A stretch of 64,000 bases of DNA, taken from contig NZ_WQPN01000013.1 of assembly GCF_018785315.1 (NCBI RefSeq), positions 1 to 64,000 on the forward strand, in the 5' to 3' direction. A program made the translations under genes and the position numbers. Each line of letters opens with the position of its first letter. The stretch's first letter is position 1. This document shows, piece by piece, positions 7,818 through 16,285 of this stretch. Under the pieces are notes generated by a model. That model saw only the letters and a list, made by a program, of their open reading frames with translations. It was not told where the DNA came from and ran no database searches. This stretch comes from Clostridium sp. MCC353 (lineage in GTDB: Bacteria; Bacillota; Clostridia; Lachnospirales; Lachnospiraceae).

Positions 7818-9398
7818 TTAAAATATAGTATCGGCAACATCAAATACAGTGCGGAATCCCTTTTCATCGAACATATAGAATTCGTCAAATGTGATCACCG
7901 CTCCATGTTCCTTTTTCTCAACACTGATCTGGTTGGAATAACACGTTTCAATATAATTCAAAGTGATGTGGAGAACGCCTTCCTTCCAATAGCCGTTGGC
8001 TAATACCTGGTCCGGCAGTTCCGGGTGGCCCGGCACTTTAAAATGCCCGATCCGGTAGAGGCCGTCCACGCCTACGGGCGTCTGGTAAATGTACCCCTTC
8101 ACCTGAAGCTCCAATATAAAATCATTTCCGTTAAACTCTTTTAATCCAATCCGTTCCACTCCCACCGGGCCGTCAGCCGTGGTACACAGCACAAACTTTT
8201 TGAGGGCGGCGCTGTACACTCCCGGCAGCAGGGAAATTTCATTTTCTGAGAGCTGGTAACTGTGCCCAAAAAACCTCTCTGCATGTTCCGGAACCGGCTC
8301 TGAAATGCATCTGGGACGGCTTAAACAGTTCAGATAGTTCTTCAATCCGTCCGCCGCCTGTTCATCTTCAGAAAGCGGTTCCCCGCCTAAGGATTCGCCA
8401 AACTCTTTCAAAAGGCCCAGCACAATTTCTTTCATATCCACATCTTTCGGCTTTCTGATCTCTCCTGGTTTGGGCAGTACTTCCACAATGTTCTGGTTGA
8501 CGGCGATAACCAGGTGTTTATCGGGCATCACCAGCACATACTGCCCATGGGCGCCGGAAAAATAATAGGTTCCCGGCCGCTTTGTCATCCAGATCTGATA
8601 GCCGTAACCGGACGAACTGTCGTCCGTATATTCGGGCACTCCGGAACGTTCGTTGTTATGGGTCTGTTTGGACGCCGCCTCTTTTACCCACTCTTCACTC
8701 AGAATCCGCTGGCCGTTCCAGACGCCGTTCTGCTCGTAAAGCATGCCCAGTCTCAGTATATCTTCCAGCTTTGCAAATGCACCGCCTCCGCAGTAGCAAT
8801 AGCCGTCCGGGTGCTTCACCCATTTAATCCGGTCGGAGTCAATGCCGATTTTATCGAATACCCGCTCCCGCAGATATTCTAAAATATCATGCTGGCCGGT
8901 TATCTTGGATACAATGGCCCCGATGGCCGATGTATTCGTTCCGTCGTAGTGAAACACGGTCCCCGGCTCGTCTTCTATGGGCTGTGCAAAAAATCCTGTA
9001 AGCCAGTCTTTCCGGCAGGCCGGGTAGGTCTTACGGCATCCGCTTGTCATCATCAGCATATGGCGGACCGTCAGCCGTTTTAATGCTTCAGAAGGTTCTT
9101 CCGGCATATATTCCGGAAGGAGTTCTGTAACTTTCTGGTTTATATCTAAAAGCCCGTCGGTAACTAACGCTCCTACGGCAGTCGATAAAATGGTCTTTGT
9201 CATGGATTGAAGGCCATGGACCAGATTGGGCGAAAATGGAGCCCACCAGCCTTCCGCGCATACCTTTCCATATCTGGCAATCATAATTCCATGCATTTCG
9301 GTGCCGCAGTGATCCAGGGCCTCTACAAGTTCTTTTACTTTTTTGCTCGAAATCCCTACAGATTCCGGAGATACGCGGTTTAATTCTGTTCTGTTCAA
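7818..9398 (-). CDS. Serine hydrolase, class C beta-lactamase fold (module 1)
   Basis: This 526-residue protein has a penicillin-binding-protein/class C beta-lactamase domain in its first ~350 residues and an extra beta-rich C-terminal part. The catalytic SxxK is SMTK (Ser65, Lys68). A Tyr-containing motif YDGTN begins at Tyr151, and SGAHGQY may supply the third active-site strand. No signal peptide is visible, so it is probably cytoplasmic, unlike true beta-lactamases. Relatives act as esterases, amidases or D-amino-acid peptidases. Its place between the permease and GRE1 suggests it removes an ester or amide group from the imported compound before the radical step, which is inference. Confidence 0.85.
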   Translation of the reverse strand: MNRTELNRVSPESVGISSKKVKELVEALDHCGTEMHGIMIARYGKVCAEGWWAPFSPNLVHGLQSMTKTILSTAVGALVTDGLLDINQKVTELLPEYMPEEPSEALKRLTVRHMLMMTSGCRKTYPACRKDWLTGFFAQPIEDEPGTVFHYDGTNTSAIGAIVSKITGQHDILEYLRERVFDKIGIDSDRIKWVKHPDGYCYCGGGAFAKLEDILRLGMLYEQNGVWNGQRILSEEWVKEAASKQTHNNERSGVPEYTDDSSSGYGYQIWMTKRPGTYYFSGAHGQYVLVMPDKHLVIAVNQNIVEVLPKPGEIRKPKDVDMKEIVLGLLKEFGESLGGEPLSEDEQAADGLKNYLNCLSRPRCISEPVPEHAERFFGHSYQLSENEISLLPGVYSAALKKFVLCTTADGPVGVERIGLKEFNGNDFILELQVKGYIYQTPVGVDGLYRIGHFKVPGHPELPDQVLANGYWKEGVLHITLNYIETCYSNQISVEKKEHGAVITFDEFYMFDEKGFRTVFDVADTIF

Positions 9399-9479
9399 AC
9401 AGACACCTCCTTTTTCCCTTCAATAAGAAAGCGTTTTACAGGCAGAGCCTGCCTCTCTTCCCCTGCATTTTTACTGCCG

Positions 9480-9522
9480 GAAGCGGTTTCCGCTCCGGGC
9501 TCATCCCGTCATGGAAACCGCT
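9480..9522. other. Intercistronic hairpin between permease 1 and hydrolase
   Basis: AAGCGGTTTCC pairs with GGAAACCGCTT across a 21-base loop in the 200-bp gap within the operon. No T run follows it in the minus direction, so it is more likely an mRNA-processing or stability element than a terminator. Confidence 0.5.
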
Positions 9523-9545
9523 TGTTTTCTCCGGCTGTATATATG

Positions 9546-9605
9546 TCCGGTTATGCGTCCTGTTACGCATCCCGTTACCAATCCTGTTACACGTCCTGTT
9601 ATGCG
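9546..9605. repeat. 12-bp tandem repeat, five units, spanning the permease 1 stop codon
   Basis: Five contiguous degenerate 12-mers of the form TCCTGTTAYRCG start at 9546, 9558, 9570, 9582 and 9594. The array includes the stop codon of the permease gene at 9599-9601. Confidence 0.8.
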
Positions 9606-10888
9606 CCGATAGCAAACACGCCGAGCGCTGATAAGAGACAGGCCGCTGCCGCCATACCAACAGCCGTGATAATCATCTTGTTGATCAGCTGGGTCTGGAC
9701 TTCCTGGGTGGAACCGATCAGGTTCTGCACACCGCCGGATGAGAACGGGCTGAAAGATGTAACCGCGCATCCGATCAGCATAGGAACAACCATGGCCGGA
9801 ATAGAGCATCCGGCCGCGCTGGCCAGCGCCGGAACCATGGCGAACAAAAACGGCTGTACCGCGCTTGCGGATACCACGAAACTGAGGGCCGCCGCCACGA
9901 AGCAGATCGCCGGGGCGATGACAAATGCCGGAAGGGATTCCAGCCAGGTGCCTAGAGATTCAATAACACCCAGTTCTTTTGCAAGTCCGCAGTACATGGC
10001 CATGCCTGCGATGGTCCACACCGCGTTCCATCCCACCTTTTTTGCGCAGATATCCCGCAGATTGCCGCAATGGGTAATACACAAAATAGAAATACCGATA
10101 GAGGCCGTAACCGGCATTGTCAGGTTTCCCTTCATCCACTTAAACACCGGATTCGGCGCAAACTGGCCGACGATTGACGGAATCAGAAGGACAGCAATAC
10201 AAATTCCAATCACAGTCAGCGTGCGCTTCTGCTCGCTGTTAAATGCCTCCGGTTTATCCATTGTGGCATCATTTTCCGCAACCTTCCATCCTTTATTGAT
10301 CACAAACATAACCGCAAAGGCCAGAACAAAGAACAGGATATGATAAACCGTGATGCGGAACAGCAGAGAGCTGGAATCCACTTCCGGAAAATACTGGGCA
10401 AAGTAACCGCTGAACATGGAACCATTGCTGGTCCAGGCCGCAAATCCCATGGTGAGGGAACCGGCCCATGTGCTGAACGGAATTAACAGGGGGCTCACTC
10501 CCGCCTGCATACAGAGTTCCCAGGCCAGAGGGGCCATGATCAGAGAGCTGCTGAGGCCTGCGCCCGTCGCAGTGATCAGAGCAGTTGCCAAAAAGATAAC
10601 AATGGTAATCGCCCATTTGGCATGGCGGAAGGTATATACTATATTTTTACCGAACACCGCCATCGTCCCGTTGGCATTGGCAAAGCTGTAAAATGTCATC
10701 GGCATCACGCAGTTCCAGAACAACGTGGTGGGCCACAGAGCGATAAACGCCTTAGACTGGGCTCCAAGCACAATCCAGTTAAGCAGAAAACCGATCAATA
10801 TAGCAACAAAGCCAGGATTCACTTTAAAAAACTGTCCAACTGCAATCGCAACTACAAACCCTAAGAAAAAAATAAGTACATTGGTCAT
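9599..10888 (-). CDS. MatC/SLC13-type dicarboxylate permease (module 1)
   Basis: The 429-residue integral membrane protein has about 11-12 hydrophobic segments and the two-fold repeat layout of the ion-transporter superfamily. The N terminus (FKVNPGFVAILIGF) resembles the MatC dicarboxylate-carrier domain, and the motif SFSPFSSGGVQNL near the C terminus corresponds to a substrate-binding hairpin. It is clearly paralogous to the permease at 23755. As first gene of the GRE module 1 operon it probably imports that pathway's substrate, and the family suggests a small carboxylate. It is divergent from PucR-type regulator 1. Confidence 0.83.
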   Translation of the reverse strand: MTNVLIFFLGFVVAIAVGQFFKVNPGFVAILIGFLLNWIVLGAQSKAFIALWPTTLFWNCVMPMTFYSFANANGTMAVFGKNIVYTFRHAKWAITIVIFLATALITATGAGLSSSLIMAPLAWELCMQAGVSPLLIPFSTWAGSLTMGFAAWTSNGSMFSGYFAQYFPEVDSSSLLFRITVYHILFFVLAFAVMFVINKGWKVAENDATMDKPEAFNSEQKRTLTVIGICIAVLLIPSIVGQFAPNPVFKWMKGNLTMPVTASIGISILCITHCGNLRDICAKKVGWNAVWTIAGMAMYCGLAKELGVIESLGTWLESLPAFVIAPAICFVAAALSFVVSASAVQPFLFAMVPALASAAGCSIPAMVVPMLIGCAVTSFSPFSSGGVQNLIGSTQEVQTQLINKMIITAVGMAAAACLLSALGVFAIGA

Positions 10889-11050
10889 ATCACTTTCTCC
10901 TTCGCATCATAAATAATTAATTACATCCCCCATTTTACCGAAATCCCACTAACGCATAACTCCGAACTCCTTTCTGTTTTTATTTTCCGTCAGCCAGAAT
11001 GTGTTTGACCGATAAATCTGGTCAAGAAGCGTTCTGACCTGCTGCCTAAA

Positions 11051-11189
11051 AGTAACAGTTCAGATAGGTCTGCGCATTTACTGCGCAGACCGTACGAAAA
11101 CATAGCGGCTGCAGGCATCCAGCCCCTCGCCGCAGGCGACTCTAATGGGCTGGATGCGTAACAGTTCAGACCTGTCTGAACTGTTACGC
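11051..11189. repeat. Three-hairpin intergenic repeat
   Basis: The 466-bp gap between permease 1 and regulator 1 contains three successive hairpins: 11069-11091 (9-bp stem), 11114-11155 (GCATCCAGCCC pairing with GGGCTGGATGC), and 11156-11189 (a perfect 16-bp stem with a 2-base loop). The 5' end (from 11051) repeats the AGTAACAGTTCAGA sequence of the last stem. No reading frame is present. It looks like a small mobile intergenic element. Confidence 0.75.
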
Positions 11190-11298
11190 CTAAAATCTGT
11201 CTCTTTCGAGATAATTCGACACTTTATTGTCAATATATGGGATTTGTGATAAACTTAACTTACTTTTTTATTTTATCATCCACTTTGTACACTTAATA

Positions 11299-11313
11299 TG
11301 GTTACCATAACCA
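11299..11313. promoter_or_regulatory. Inverted repeat upstream of regulator 1, possible operator
   Basis: TGGTTACCATAACCA, with 6-bp arms, lies 42 bp before the regulator 1 start in an A+T-rich stretch. It could be an autoregulatory site for this PucR-type protein or for its divergent target. No other copy was noticed in the window. Confidence 0.35.
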
Positions 11314-11354
11314 TTAATTCAGTTAAACTATACAAAATCATGAGGTGAACGACC

Positions 11355-12932
11355 ATGTTTCTGCTGCATTTTATCAACGTTGAATTATCCGCCCATATCT
11401 TATATGAGTCGGTGCTGCAGGGGATCGATTCCGATACCCGGGGAATCCTTTTGCTGGACCAGTCTTTGGAGACGGCTGCGGATTATATCTGTGTGGGAAC
11501 GGCCGCGCAGTTTTTGAACCTGGCCGCTTCTTCCGGCCAGTATCCGGTGGGGACTTATTTTTTAAGCGGAGAAGAAAGCGATATACCAAAATTATCCGGA
11601 TTTTCCTGTAACATTTTATTGAGCGGGCTTTCCCTCAGCCCGCTCTATAATAAACTTTTCGATTGTATCTGCACCTGGAAAAAGTGGACGGAACTTTTGA
11701 ACATAAACCATGACGCCGGCTTAAAACAGCTTCTGCAGAGAAGCAGCCGCCTGATCGATGCCTCTATCTGCATCATGAATTCCAATTATAAAATCATAAC
11801 CGCCAGCATCCGGCAGCAGGACAGCCTATTTTTTGAAAGCTGTGATGAGGTTCCTTTTGAGGCCCAGGAAATCATCGATTGTCTGATCAGGCAGAATAAA
11901 GCCCGCTTCGCCCCATCCTATCTGGAAGAGCGGAACGGATATGTCTACTGTCTGGTCCCGGTTTCCGTAAAACATGAATTTCTGGGGTTCCTGTACGGCT
12001 GCATCCAGCAAAACGGCAGCCTGCTGCAGAGCATGATGTTTACCCTGGCCCACGAACTTTCCGCCAGGCTTCAGGAATCATCCACCCAGAAATCCGCCCT
12101 TTCTTTTCAGGAAATCGCAAAACTGCTTTTTCTGGAGACGCCGCCGGATTTTGAACACATCCAGATCATGCTGCAGAATCTGCCGAAACCGCCCAGAAAA
12201 TATATGAGAATCATTCTGGTCCGTCCAGATTTCCCATTAAACAGGGATACGGAGTTAAAACAGCTCTATGGGGAACTGAAATGCCTCTTTCCGTCCCACC
12301 ATACGGCCCTTTTGGGCGACGGCATTCTGATCCTCATCAGTTCCCGCCTGGCCGCCTGCGCATTTCCGGCGGACGAAGACGCAGTGGAAGAAATACTGGA
12401 ACGTTACCAGGCTACGGCTTTGATCAGCCACGCCTGTATGTCCGCCAAATCGCTGAGAATCAGTTATCTCAAATGCATAAAACTGTTTTCAATCATTCTG
12501 AACGTGAGATCGGATTCCTTTAAGCGTCTTTCCTATTTCGGACGTTACAGCCTGTATTTGAACATCGATCTCTGCGCCAACCATATGAAAGACGACTTCG
12601 GCAGCGACGACATCATTTACCTCTGCTCCCCTGCCGTTCTCACTCTGACCCGTTATGACCAGGCTTTTGACTGCAATTTAAGGGATGTGCTGTTTACCTA
12701 CTTATTAAATGGGAGAAACATTGCGGAAACTTCAAAAGTCATGTTCATGCACCGAAATACGACCATTTATAAGATCAACAAAATAAAAGAGCTGATCCAC
12801 CATTCCCTGGACGATCCCTATTACCGGTTTCACCTGATATTTTCCTGTATGGTGATCCGTTATTATGAAAAGCATCAAAAGCATTCCCTCAATCTGTCGC
12901 CCTTCATCCGGGACGATTATAAATGCTATTGA
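11355..12932 (+). CDS. PucR/CdaR-type transcriptional regulator 1
   Basis: The 525-residue protein has a C-terminal PucR-type helix-turn-helix (about residues 460-505) seen as LRDVLFTYLLNGRNIAETSKVMFMHRNTTIYKINKIKEL. The long N-terminal and central region is poorly conserved and probably senses a ligand. PucR/CdaR proteins control uptake and use of purines, sugar diacids and related acids, usually as activators. GAGGTGAAC precedes the ATG. It is divergent from the permease 1/GRE1 operon, its probable target, and ends at a strong terminator. Three paralogues (29591, 35172, 50784) occupy the same relative position next to other catabolic operons. Confidence 0.88.
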   Translation: MFLLHFINVELSAHILYESVLQGIDSDTRGILLLDQSLETAADYICVGTAAQFLNLAASSGQYPVGTYFLSGEESDIPKLSGFSCNILLSGLSLSPLYNKLFDCICTWKKWTELLNINHDAGLKQLLQRSSRLIDASICIMNSNYKIITASIRQQDSLFFESCDEVPFEAQEIIDCLIRQNKARFAPSYLEERNGYVYCLVPVSVKHEFLGFLYGCIQQNGSLLQSMMFTLAHELSARLQESSTQKSALSFQEIAKLLFLETPPDFEHIQIMLQNLPKPPRKYMRIILVRPDFPLNRDTELKQLYGELKCLFPSHHTALLGDGILILISSRLAACAFPADEDAVEEILERYQATALISHACMSAKSLRISYLKCIKLFSIILNVRSDSFKRLSYFGRYSLYLNIDLCANHMKDDFGSDDIIYLCSPAVLTLTRYDQAFDCNLRDVLFTYLLNGRNIAETSKVMFMHRNTTIYKINKIKELIHHSLDDPYYRFHLIFSCMVIRYYEKHQKHSLNLSPFIRDDYKCY

Positions 12933-12938
12933 TTCTGT

Positions 12939-12971
12939 AAAAATGCCGGCTAATATCATGCCGGCATTTTT
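12939..12971. terminator. Bidirectional terminator
   Basis: AAAAATGCCGGC and GCCGGCATTTTT form a 12-bp perfect stem between the convergent regulator 1 and CocE-like genes. T runs serve both directions. Confidence 0.9.
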
Positions 12972-12984
12972 ATATTTCCTCGAT

Positions 12985-14739
12985 CTATCTTGGGATTACA
13001 GGCAGGACGATATGGGACGGATACTGGTCATTATGCAAAATCGTCTGCCGGGCGGTCACCGCCTCTTTTCCATATCCCATGGGCTCTGCTGTATTCAAAT
13101 TCCGGTCATATTCCGGGAAATCGCTGCTGGTGATCTCAATCCGGATTCGATGGCCCTCTTTGAATACCAAACTCAGCGCTCCGATTCTGAAGTCAGCGGA
13201 ATATACCTCTCCCGGCGTCATATAATGAGGCTCATAGAATCCGTCCCGGTAACGCATGCGGAACACCCCGGACAAATAAGCGTGGGCCCTGCCATCCGGC
13301 AGCACATCCACCAGACGGACGAAGAAGTCCGTATCCACGGCTGAAGATTTCACAAATAGTCTGGCCTCAAGATAACCAGTAATTTCGATCTCATTTTCCA
13401 GCGGTTTTGTAGTATATACCAGCATATCCTGCCGCTGTTCCTTCTCTCTCCTGTCCACGATCATGCCTTTATGAAGATCACTGTCCGTATTGTCGCAGGG
13501 ATTTAACGGATCATAATCATATTCATCCGCCCCGCTCATATGCGGCTTTTCAAAGCTGAGCACACCATTTCCATCAAGGGATCTGGCGTCCCCTTCGCTG
13601 TCCAGATAGAGATTCGTATACTCTGTCCGCAAAAGAGGCCATTCCTGTTCTTCTCTCCACAGATTATCTCCCATCACATAGATCTTGACGGGAGCTTCCG
13701 AACCATCATCCCTCTTTCCTTTCAGATGCCGGTCATAAAACCGCAGGAAACTCCGATACATCTCTTTCGTGTAGCCGGAATTTGGTGGAAATCTGACTTC
13801 CCCGTACTTTATCCCTGAATTAGAACCTGTGCTCACTCCATATTCCGTGGTATGAATCCATGGGCCCAATACCAGTCTGTGGCTCCGGGCTAATTCCAGG
13901 TCATCCGTTTTGTGGCTCAGAAGCTGGTAATTCTCCGCCACTCCGGTACACATATAGTCAAACCAGCCTGTATAGAAAAAGCATGGAACGGTGACCTTCT
14001 CAATCCCCAGGGGCTGGCCCATCTTTTCCCAGTATTCTTTATTATTGCAGTTATCCACCCATTCATTGAAAAACTTACGGATCGGCACGCCTTCAAACCT
14101 TAGGACGTCCGCGTCTAAAAAAGGCAGCACATAACATTCTTCCTCATTTTTAAACTGCATGATATGCTCAATTTCCGCCAGCTTTTCCTTTTGCTGTTCC
14201 GGAGTAAAACCGCATTTACCGCTGATAATCGCATTTCTAAGCTGCTTCATGTACCAAAACAAGCTGGTTCTGTGGGACAGAACTCCATTCATCAAGGTGG
14301 GCAGAAACCGTCCGCTGGCCCCTCCCGGTGCTGCAGCGGCTAAAGACGGCGGGTTGGTGGAAGCAGCCAATATCTGCTGGCCTCCGTTATAGGAGTAGCC
14401 GAATGTTCCGACCTTCCCGCTGCACCACGATTGGGCCGCCGCCCATTCGATGGTATCATAACCATCGTTCCGCTCATTGGCAAAGGGCGCAAACTCCCCA
14501 TCCGACTGCCCGCCGCCCCGCACATCGCACAGGAGAATATGGTATCCGAGAAAGGCCGTTTCATTCACCGCATAAACCTCTTTTGTGTAAAAACTTTCTT
14601 TCAAATAAGGGGTTCTCACGATCAAAACAGGCAGCGGTTCCTCGCTGACCGGCTTTATGTGATCCGCCCTGAGAATGGTTCCGTCCCGCATGGGAATTTC
14701 AATATTTTTATAGATTCTGACTTCTTTAATGCTTTTCAT
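12985..14739 (-). CDS. CocE/NonD-type alpha/beta hydrolase (X-Pro dipeptidyl-peptidase S15 family)
   Basis: This 584-residue serine hydrolase has an S15 alpha/beta-hydrolase core and a C-terminal jelly-roll (X-Pro dipeptidyl-peptidase C-terminal) domain. The nucleophile motif GYSYNGG places Ser116, and CDVRGGGQSDG upstream is the usual oxyanion-side signature. Family members cleave X-Pro dipeptides, glutaryl-amides or esters such as cocaine. No secretion signal is visible. It is the last gene after a peptide ABC importer and another serine hydrolase, so an imported amide, ester or short peptide is the likely substrate. The exact bond cleaved cannot be told. Confidence 0.88.
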   Translation of the reverse strand: MKSIKEVRIYKNIEIPMRDGTILRADHIKPVSEEPLPVLIVRTPYLKESFYTKEVYAVNETAFLGYHILLCDVRGGGQSDGEFAPFANERNDGYDTIEWAAAQSWCSGKVGTFGYSYNGGQQILAASTNPPSLAAAAPGGASGRFLPTLMNGVLSHRTSLFWYMKQLRNAIISGKCGFTPEQQKEKLAEIEHIMQFKNEEECYVLPFLDADVLRFEGVPIRKFFNEWVDNCNNKEYWEKMGQPLGIEKVTVPCFFYTGWFDYMCTGVAENYQLLSHKTDDLELARSHRLVLGPWIHTTEYGVSTGSNSGIKYGEVRFPPNSGYTKEMYRSFLRFYDRHLKGKRDDGSEAPVKIYVMGDNLWREEQEWPLLRTEYTNLYLDSEGDARSLDGNGVLSFEKPHMSGADEYDYDPLNPCDNTDSDLHKGMIVDRREKEQRQDMLVYTTKPLENEIEITGYLEARLFVKSSAVDTDFFVRLVDVLPDGRAHAYLSGVFRMRYRDGFYEPHYMTPGEVYSADFRIGALSLVFKEGHRIRIEITSSDFPEYDRNLNTAEPMGYGKEAVTARQTILHNDQYPSHIVLPVIPR

Positions 14740-14757
14740 TACTCCTCCCTTCCGCCA

Positions 14758-16275
14758 TCAGCACTGTTCATCCAGCACTGCGGTCAAATGAAACTCGCCC
14801 TTCTTTTTGTCCACCGCACAGCCCGGAATTGCAAGAGCCGGGGTTTTTATGTACAAATGGAGCCCATCTTCGTCAAACCTGAAATCAAACTGGTCTGAAG
14901 CCACTCTCCCCAAACTCCGCCCGAACACCAAAAGCCTGTTCCGGTCCGTCCATGCCCCGCCAGCCATATGTTCCGTCTGATTCTCTCCGTCAATAAAGTT
15001 CCCATGAGTTAAATTAGGCGGTATCACAATATAGTCTCCGGATAGCGGCCATTTTCCCGCCATGCCGCATCTCAGGCGGTGGACGGTTCCATGTTCGGAT
15101 GTGATGATCTCCACTTCCTGCCTGACCCTGTCAAATTCAAAACGGATCGTTTCACAGCCAAAGGAATTTTGTTCAAAAGTAAACGTTCTTCCCCCGATCT
15201 CCTCTTCCAAACCGCTTTCGTCGCTTCCGCAGGGAGCAAGGTTCCACTGTTCCAGGCGGTTTTTAAGCCTTTCATATGCCTGTGGGTTGGCTGGAAGCGG
15301 ACGTCCGCTCATCTTTAAGTACACCAGGTCATAAAATGTTTTCTGTATGCTGAAATCACCTTTGATCTTGTTATTGGCCATACAGGAAAATACCATATCA
15401 GCTTCTGTGAAAACACAGGAATGATTGTCGTTTCCTCCGGCCAGCACAAAACCTTCGCAAGGCATTTTCCAAACCTGGTAACCATATCCGAAATTCCGGA
15501 AGATCTTAGGATGATTGGCAGTTGAAATATGGAATTTTCCAAACTCATCGCAGAGCTCCGGGCTGATCAGTTGTTTTCCATTCCATATTCCCCGCTTCAG
15601 CAGAAGATATCCGAATTTCGTTAAATCGGTCTGCCGCACACAGACAGTAGAAGGCTCCCTCTCCTTTTGTTTATTATACCTGCACAGCACCTTTACCCCC
15701 ATGGGTTCTAAAAGGCGGGGTTCCATATAGGAAAGGATATCTTCCCCTGTTTTTTTCTCCACTATTGCCGCCAGCACATGGGGAATTCCGTTGTTATAGA
15801 AGAAACGGCTGCCCGGTTCATAGACAGGATCGATGGACAGAAATGTTTTGATCCAGTTATCGCTTTGGAACATTTCCACACAGGAGTCCACATCCTGACC
15901 GCAGCTCATGGTCAGCAGATGGTAAACCGTAACCCGCTTCATCTTTTCACTCAGGGATTTAGGCAGCTTATCGCTGAAAATATCGATAACCTTTTCATCC
16001 AAACCGACCTTTCCTTCCTGAACTGCAATCATCACTCCCAATGCGATAATCCCCTTGGCAGAGGAATAGATACGGTGGAAATTGTTAAGAGAAAATGGCT
16101 TTCCGGCCCCTTCTGCTATGATTCTGTCATGGCGGATGACCTGGAAACTATGCAGGTCCACTGCATTGCCTGCATTATTGATCTGCACCGTTTCAAAAAA
16201 GTCCAGCAGAGATTCCGAAGAGATTCCCTGTTCTTCCGGTGTACTGTATTTTAAATTCTCATTGTCTAATATCAT
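14758..16275 (-). CDS. Serine hydrolase, class C beta-lactamase fold (peptide-uptake operon)
   Basis: The 505-residue protein has the SxxK nucleophile as SSAK and the second motif as YNN (in FFYNNGIPH). The first 350 residues form the hydrolase domain and the rest is a separate beta-rich module. The start at 16275 was chosen because GGAGGGAACAG precedes it; a longer frame reaches upstream into the binding-protein gene. It is distinct in sequence from the hydrolase at 7818 but has the same size and layout. With the CocE-like enzyme it forms a pair of intracellular hydrolases fed by the ABC importer. D-amino-acid peptidase or esterase activity is possible but not shown. Confidence 0.85.
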   Translation of the reverse strand: MILDNENLKYSTPEEQGISSESLLDFFETVQINNAGNAVDLHSFQVIRHDRIIAEGAGKPFSLNNFHRIYSSAKGIIALGVMIAVQEGKVGLDEKVIDIFSDKLPKSLSEKMKRVTVYHLLTMSCGQDVDSCVEMFQSDNWIKTFLSIDPVYEPGSRFFYNNGIPHVLAAIVEKKTGEDILSYMEPRLLEPMGVKVLCRYNKQKEREPSTVCVRQTDLTKFGYLLLKRGIWNGKQLISPELCDEFGKFHISTANHPKIFRNFGYGYQVWKMPCEGFVLAGGNDNHSCVFTEADMVFSCMANNKIKGDFSIQKTFYDLVYLKMSGRPLPANPQAYERLKNRLEQWNLAPCGSDESGLEEEIGGRTFTFEQNSFGCETIRFEFDRVRQEVEIITSEHGTVHRLRCGMAGKWPLSGDYIVIPPNLTHGNFIDGENQTEHMAGGAWTDRNRLLVFGRSLGRVASDQFDFRFDEDGLHLYIKTPALAIPGCAVDKKKGEFHLTAVLDEQC

Positions 16276-16285
16276 CTGTTCCCTC

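Noticed and set aside
14758-16275. Antibiotic resistance beta-lactamase
   Set aside because: No signal peptide, extra C-terminal domain, and a catabolic operon context. The same applies to the protein at 7818.
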